A DNA stretch of 64,000 bases, from contig OZ316894.1 in the NCBI GenBank assembly GCA_973895155.1, positions 22,630,001-22,694,000 on the forward strand, given 5' to 3'. The stretch's first letter is position 1. Each line of letters starts with the position of its first letter. This DNA is from Marsupella aquatica. Taxonomy: Eukaryota > Marchantiophyta. Shown in pieces: positions 60,953 to 64,000 of this stretch. A model generated the notes under the pieces. That model worked only from the letters and a program-made list of their open reading frames with translations. It searched no databases and was not told the origin of the DNA. The position numbers and the translations under genes were made by a program.

Positions 60953-63900
60953 ATGGCCTCTTTAACTCCAGGTGTGCTCTTGAAGCTTGTGCAACACATG
61001 AACTCCGACATCAAGGTTGCTGGAGAGTACCGCTCGGTTTTGTTACAGGTGATAAGCATAGTTCCCGCTCTTGCTGGTGGAGACCTGTGGGCCAACAAAG
61101 GATTTTACGTGAAAGTGTCAGATTCGTCCCATGCCTTGTATGTTTCTCTTGCAGAGGAGCAGGAGGAATTGATCATGAGCGATAAGTTGCAGCTTGGACA
61201 ATATATTCATGTGGACAAGCTCGAGTCGGGCTCTCCCGTGCCTCTGTTGATAGGGGTGAGGCCTCTTCCCGGGAGGCACCAGTGTGTAGGGCAGCCTGAG
61301 GAAATTGTGGCTTCTTCTGTCTCTTCCGCTCAAATTGGGCGAGCTTTGTTTCCAGACTCTGGGTCATCTGGCAATGCGACTTTGGACTCCTCTCGCACTT
61401 CTTCCAAGAGGTTTGATCCCTCTTCAGCAGAGACTGTTGCGTCCAGATTTGCCGAGAGATTCTTAGCCAGTGGATCCGAGGTGCCAATCCAGATTGCCGG
61501 TGACACTTCTCCTGTACCGTCTAAAGCTGCTGACAAGCCCAGTGGAAATGCCGCGGATGATTTCTCTTCCAAACTGAACGAGCGATTGTCAAGGAATTTA
61601 AACATCGAGAAGTCCCAGACCCCATCTTCTGATTACTCAGGAGGTGCCGAGTCCAGAGATGACACCGATGAAGTTAATTCTCGAGCGAAAGGGCGACTGG
61701 TTAAGTCCAAAGTCTTTCTGGACTGTTTCGGATCTGCCGTGCCGCGTGCTTCGCGGTCTATTCCTTCGTCTCCCCTGCCTTCCCACTCTGCACCCAGCTC
61801 TTTCGGCTCAGATAGACCATCGACACCTTCATCAGGAAGGAGTTTCTCCTCAGACAAGTCTTCGGCCAAGAAGCGTGTCATTGCATGCCCGGAAGATAGA
61901 AAGGTTCCGTATAAGGGAGAGATTGCTGCAGCGGTTTCTGTCAAGAGCAGGGCATCGTCCCCTGGTGTAAAGAGGTCCGCCAGCGTAGGCAAGACTCCTC
62001 GACTTAGTATCGGAACAGATGGAAATAAAAGGCGATCTCTTGGTGGTGTAGTGAAAGCTGGAGAGATTATTATCCCAGGGAATCCCAAAGGCATCCGGAA
62101 AAGCTGGGAGGGCGCAGTAGCAGCCAAGGAGAGTCGTGAACGGGCGAGTTCTAGACTCATGAAACCAGAAGCAAAAACAGCTGTACGTGCCTCGGTAAGC
62201 CCATCCTTGCATTCTGGTCTGGCTATTTCTGGGACGGATGGTTCAATTGTATAACACTCGGTGATCTTTGTGAGAAGACTGTATACCCCACAAGTCACGT
62301 AGTATTCATCCATCATTCATGGTTGTCATCATTTCATTTGGTGCACTGCTTTTGTGGTTGTCGTGGTACTCGACGTGAGCTGGTCTTCTGTAGAAGTCAA
62401 GTGTGCATTCATTCTCTGGCTGTACTGTCCTGTGCATTAACGCAGGCCTGTATGAGAATCTACATTTTTTGTATGGTCTCTCCTACGTTGATGCTTTCGA
62501 GTGGGTCATTGTATGTGCAAGTCTAAAACCAGCACGAGTGACAAACTTCTAATTCCGTATGCTTCCCAACTGCTCTGCTGTTGTGGTTTCATACGCAGTT
62601 GTAGAGACTCTCTGACATTCTAGGGTTTTGATACTGATCCTTGTTGCCTTTTGTTTCGTAGGTCTCGGTCAGTAGAAGGCTAAGCGATAACAACAACGGC
62701 CCAGCGGTGCTCGTGAAATGGCAGGACAAAGTACTTGTTACTCCGCAGAAGTCTGTATCAGAGAAGTTATCACCGAAAGTATTATCACCGAAATTGCCGG
62801 CGGTGAAAACTGCAGCTGTATTGCCCTCTACTGATCCAACGAATAGTACGACCAAGTCGTTCGTTCATCACAAAAAATGGACAGATGGCTCGGTCTCATG
62901 GGAAAAGCTTCCCGACGGTCTTTCCTCGTTAGGAAAGGTAGTTTCCTTGGAGCCCGAGTGATTTGGTGGCATCGGAAAACATCAGTAATAGAGGACTCGT
63001 GAACCTTGTCAAGCTATTGTCCTCATATAGTGTTTCCAAGTTTAATTTGTATCGCTTGTTTTGCTAGAGGTGATTCAATTATTTTTCTGTTGCTCTTCCA
63101 TGGACTGATCAGTTCGGCTTGGACCATTTTATCTTGTCTTCAGGAGGCTATGCAAAGGCGGAGCGCCGCAACCCTTGCAGCCATAGAAGCATTGCAAGAA
63201 GCGTCTGCTGCGGAAAGTGTCGTTCGTGCATTGAGGTTGACTACTACAGACTTCTGTGTTGTTGGCAATGACCTTTCAATTTGCGCACATTCTACCTGCT
63301 GTCTTGTATTGCACTTTCTTGCACATCCTCGTGCCATTATTCTCAAAACAGAGTGTTTCTTGAGGGGTTGACAATTGCTGTGTATCATGCTACCTTCTTT
63401 GGATTGTTTTTATCCTAATGCAAACTCTACTGCCATTGGTGTAATTTGGTAAGGTTGTGAAGTATATCCAGGATGCTGGCTCGATTCGCCTCAAGTATTT
63501 AGGTTGCCAAGCTTTGCAGTATTGTAGCCATTCATTCCATATCAAGCTTACATTAAGACCTGTGTGTTGCTGTGCCTTGCAGCATGTTTGCTGAGATTTC
63601 GTCAGCTGCAAAGGCAGAACACCCACAGTCCTGTGTGGAGCAATTTTTGACGTTTTATCAGACTCTCAATCAGGCAACCATAGTTGCGGATGCTCTGGCT
63701 AAAAGTAGGAGTCTGGATAAGGTTCTCGAAGGCTCTGCAGTTGTTGGACCCGGCTCCGGTGACGAGTCTAAGGATCCTTCATCAGAGAAATTGAAGGTTT
63801 CTACAGAGAAGAAGAAAAATGCTGCTCTATGGGTTGGAGCAGCCCTCGCGTCGGATTTGGGATCATTTTCTCTCCACTCGAAGAGCGCCAATTCATCTAA

Positions 63901-64000
63901 AAGTTCACTCAAGAAGGATGCTGGCAAATTGGGAACCCAGGCTGTTCTTGTGCTTGAACCATCAATTCGTCTTCCGGTGGAATCGCCTCCGGTGACTCCC
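60953..64000 (+). CDS. DUF936 domain protein (5' part, cut by window end)
   Basis: A plant protein with an N-terminal DUF936 domain, about residues 1-118: [19 protein letters not shown], then [33 protein letters not shown] and a closing [16 protein letters not shown]. Coding exons so far: 60953-62194, 62662-62937, 63144-63235 and 63583 to the window end; introns are GT-AG and phases close. 676 residues are seen. Residues about 120-414 are Ser-, Lys- and Arg-rich and probably disordered. A conserved helical part begins near 507 ([21 protein letters not shown], then MFAEISS). The start has a good context (AAAATGG). The function cannot be derived from sequence; the domain is plant-specific as far as I recall. 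The rest of the gene lies beyond the window. Confidence 0.9.

Noticed and set aside
61633-62316. 227-codon - frame over the DUF936 exon 1
   Set aside because: Antisense shadow of a Ser-rich coding exon; the + strand frame is conserved and spliced.
1-64000. CRISPR arrays or prokaryote-type operons
   Set aside because: The tandem arrays lack constant-repeat and unique-spacer structure, and the genes are spliced plant genes.

Overview
The window is nuclear DNA of a land plant. Three intron-containing genes belong to plant families (DWF1 sterol reductase, COP1-interacting protein 7, DUF936), and a short block of the plant-type telomere repeat TTTAGGG is present. The introns are modest in size (about 97 to 1150 bases). 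The 60 kb around the exons is mostly repeats with no transposase or polymerase reading frame that I can recognise. The style suggests a non-flowering plant such as a moss, but this is an impression and I cannot name the species.

Layout: 1-13.6 kb is intergenic, holding paired dispersed repeats, a head-to-head telomere-repeat palindrome near 10.2 kb and a tRNA-derived SINE near 11.9 kb. 13.6-19.1 kb is the DWF1/DIMINUTO gene with a long leader and three coding exons (569 residues). 19.1-37.7 kb is intergenic: low-copy stretches mixed with local tandem duplications, a 141-base MITE with a target-site duplication, and a roughly 50-base tandem array at 32.2-32.7 kb. 37.7-38.7 kb is a GC-rich block full of CTGCCC/GGGCAG with 170-base and 36-base tandem repeats, directly upstream of the second gene. 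39.6-48.7 kb (perhaps to 49.7 kb) is a COP1-interacting protein 7-like gene, nine coding exons and about 1,890 residues. 49.7-59.7 kb is intergenic, with a roughly 103-base tandem array, a long terminal-inverted-repeat element with a reversed SINE inside it, and a second GGGCAG-rich block next to the third gene. 60.95 kb to the window end is the 5' part of a DUF936 gene (676 residues seen, cut by the edge).

All three genes are on the + strand. They share no pathway: DWF1 acts in sterol synthesis, the CIP7 family is linked to light signalling, and DUF936 has no function I can assign from sequence. Splice sites were placed by eye from GT/AG signals, reading-frame phase and recalled family sequence; phases close through all exons, so the three models are well supported. 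I found no credible novel gene system. The notable material is the set of non-autonomous repeat families, the similar GC-rich repeat blocks upstream of two genes, and an ambiguous 3' end in the CIP7-like gene.
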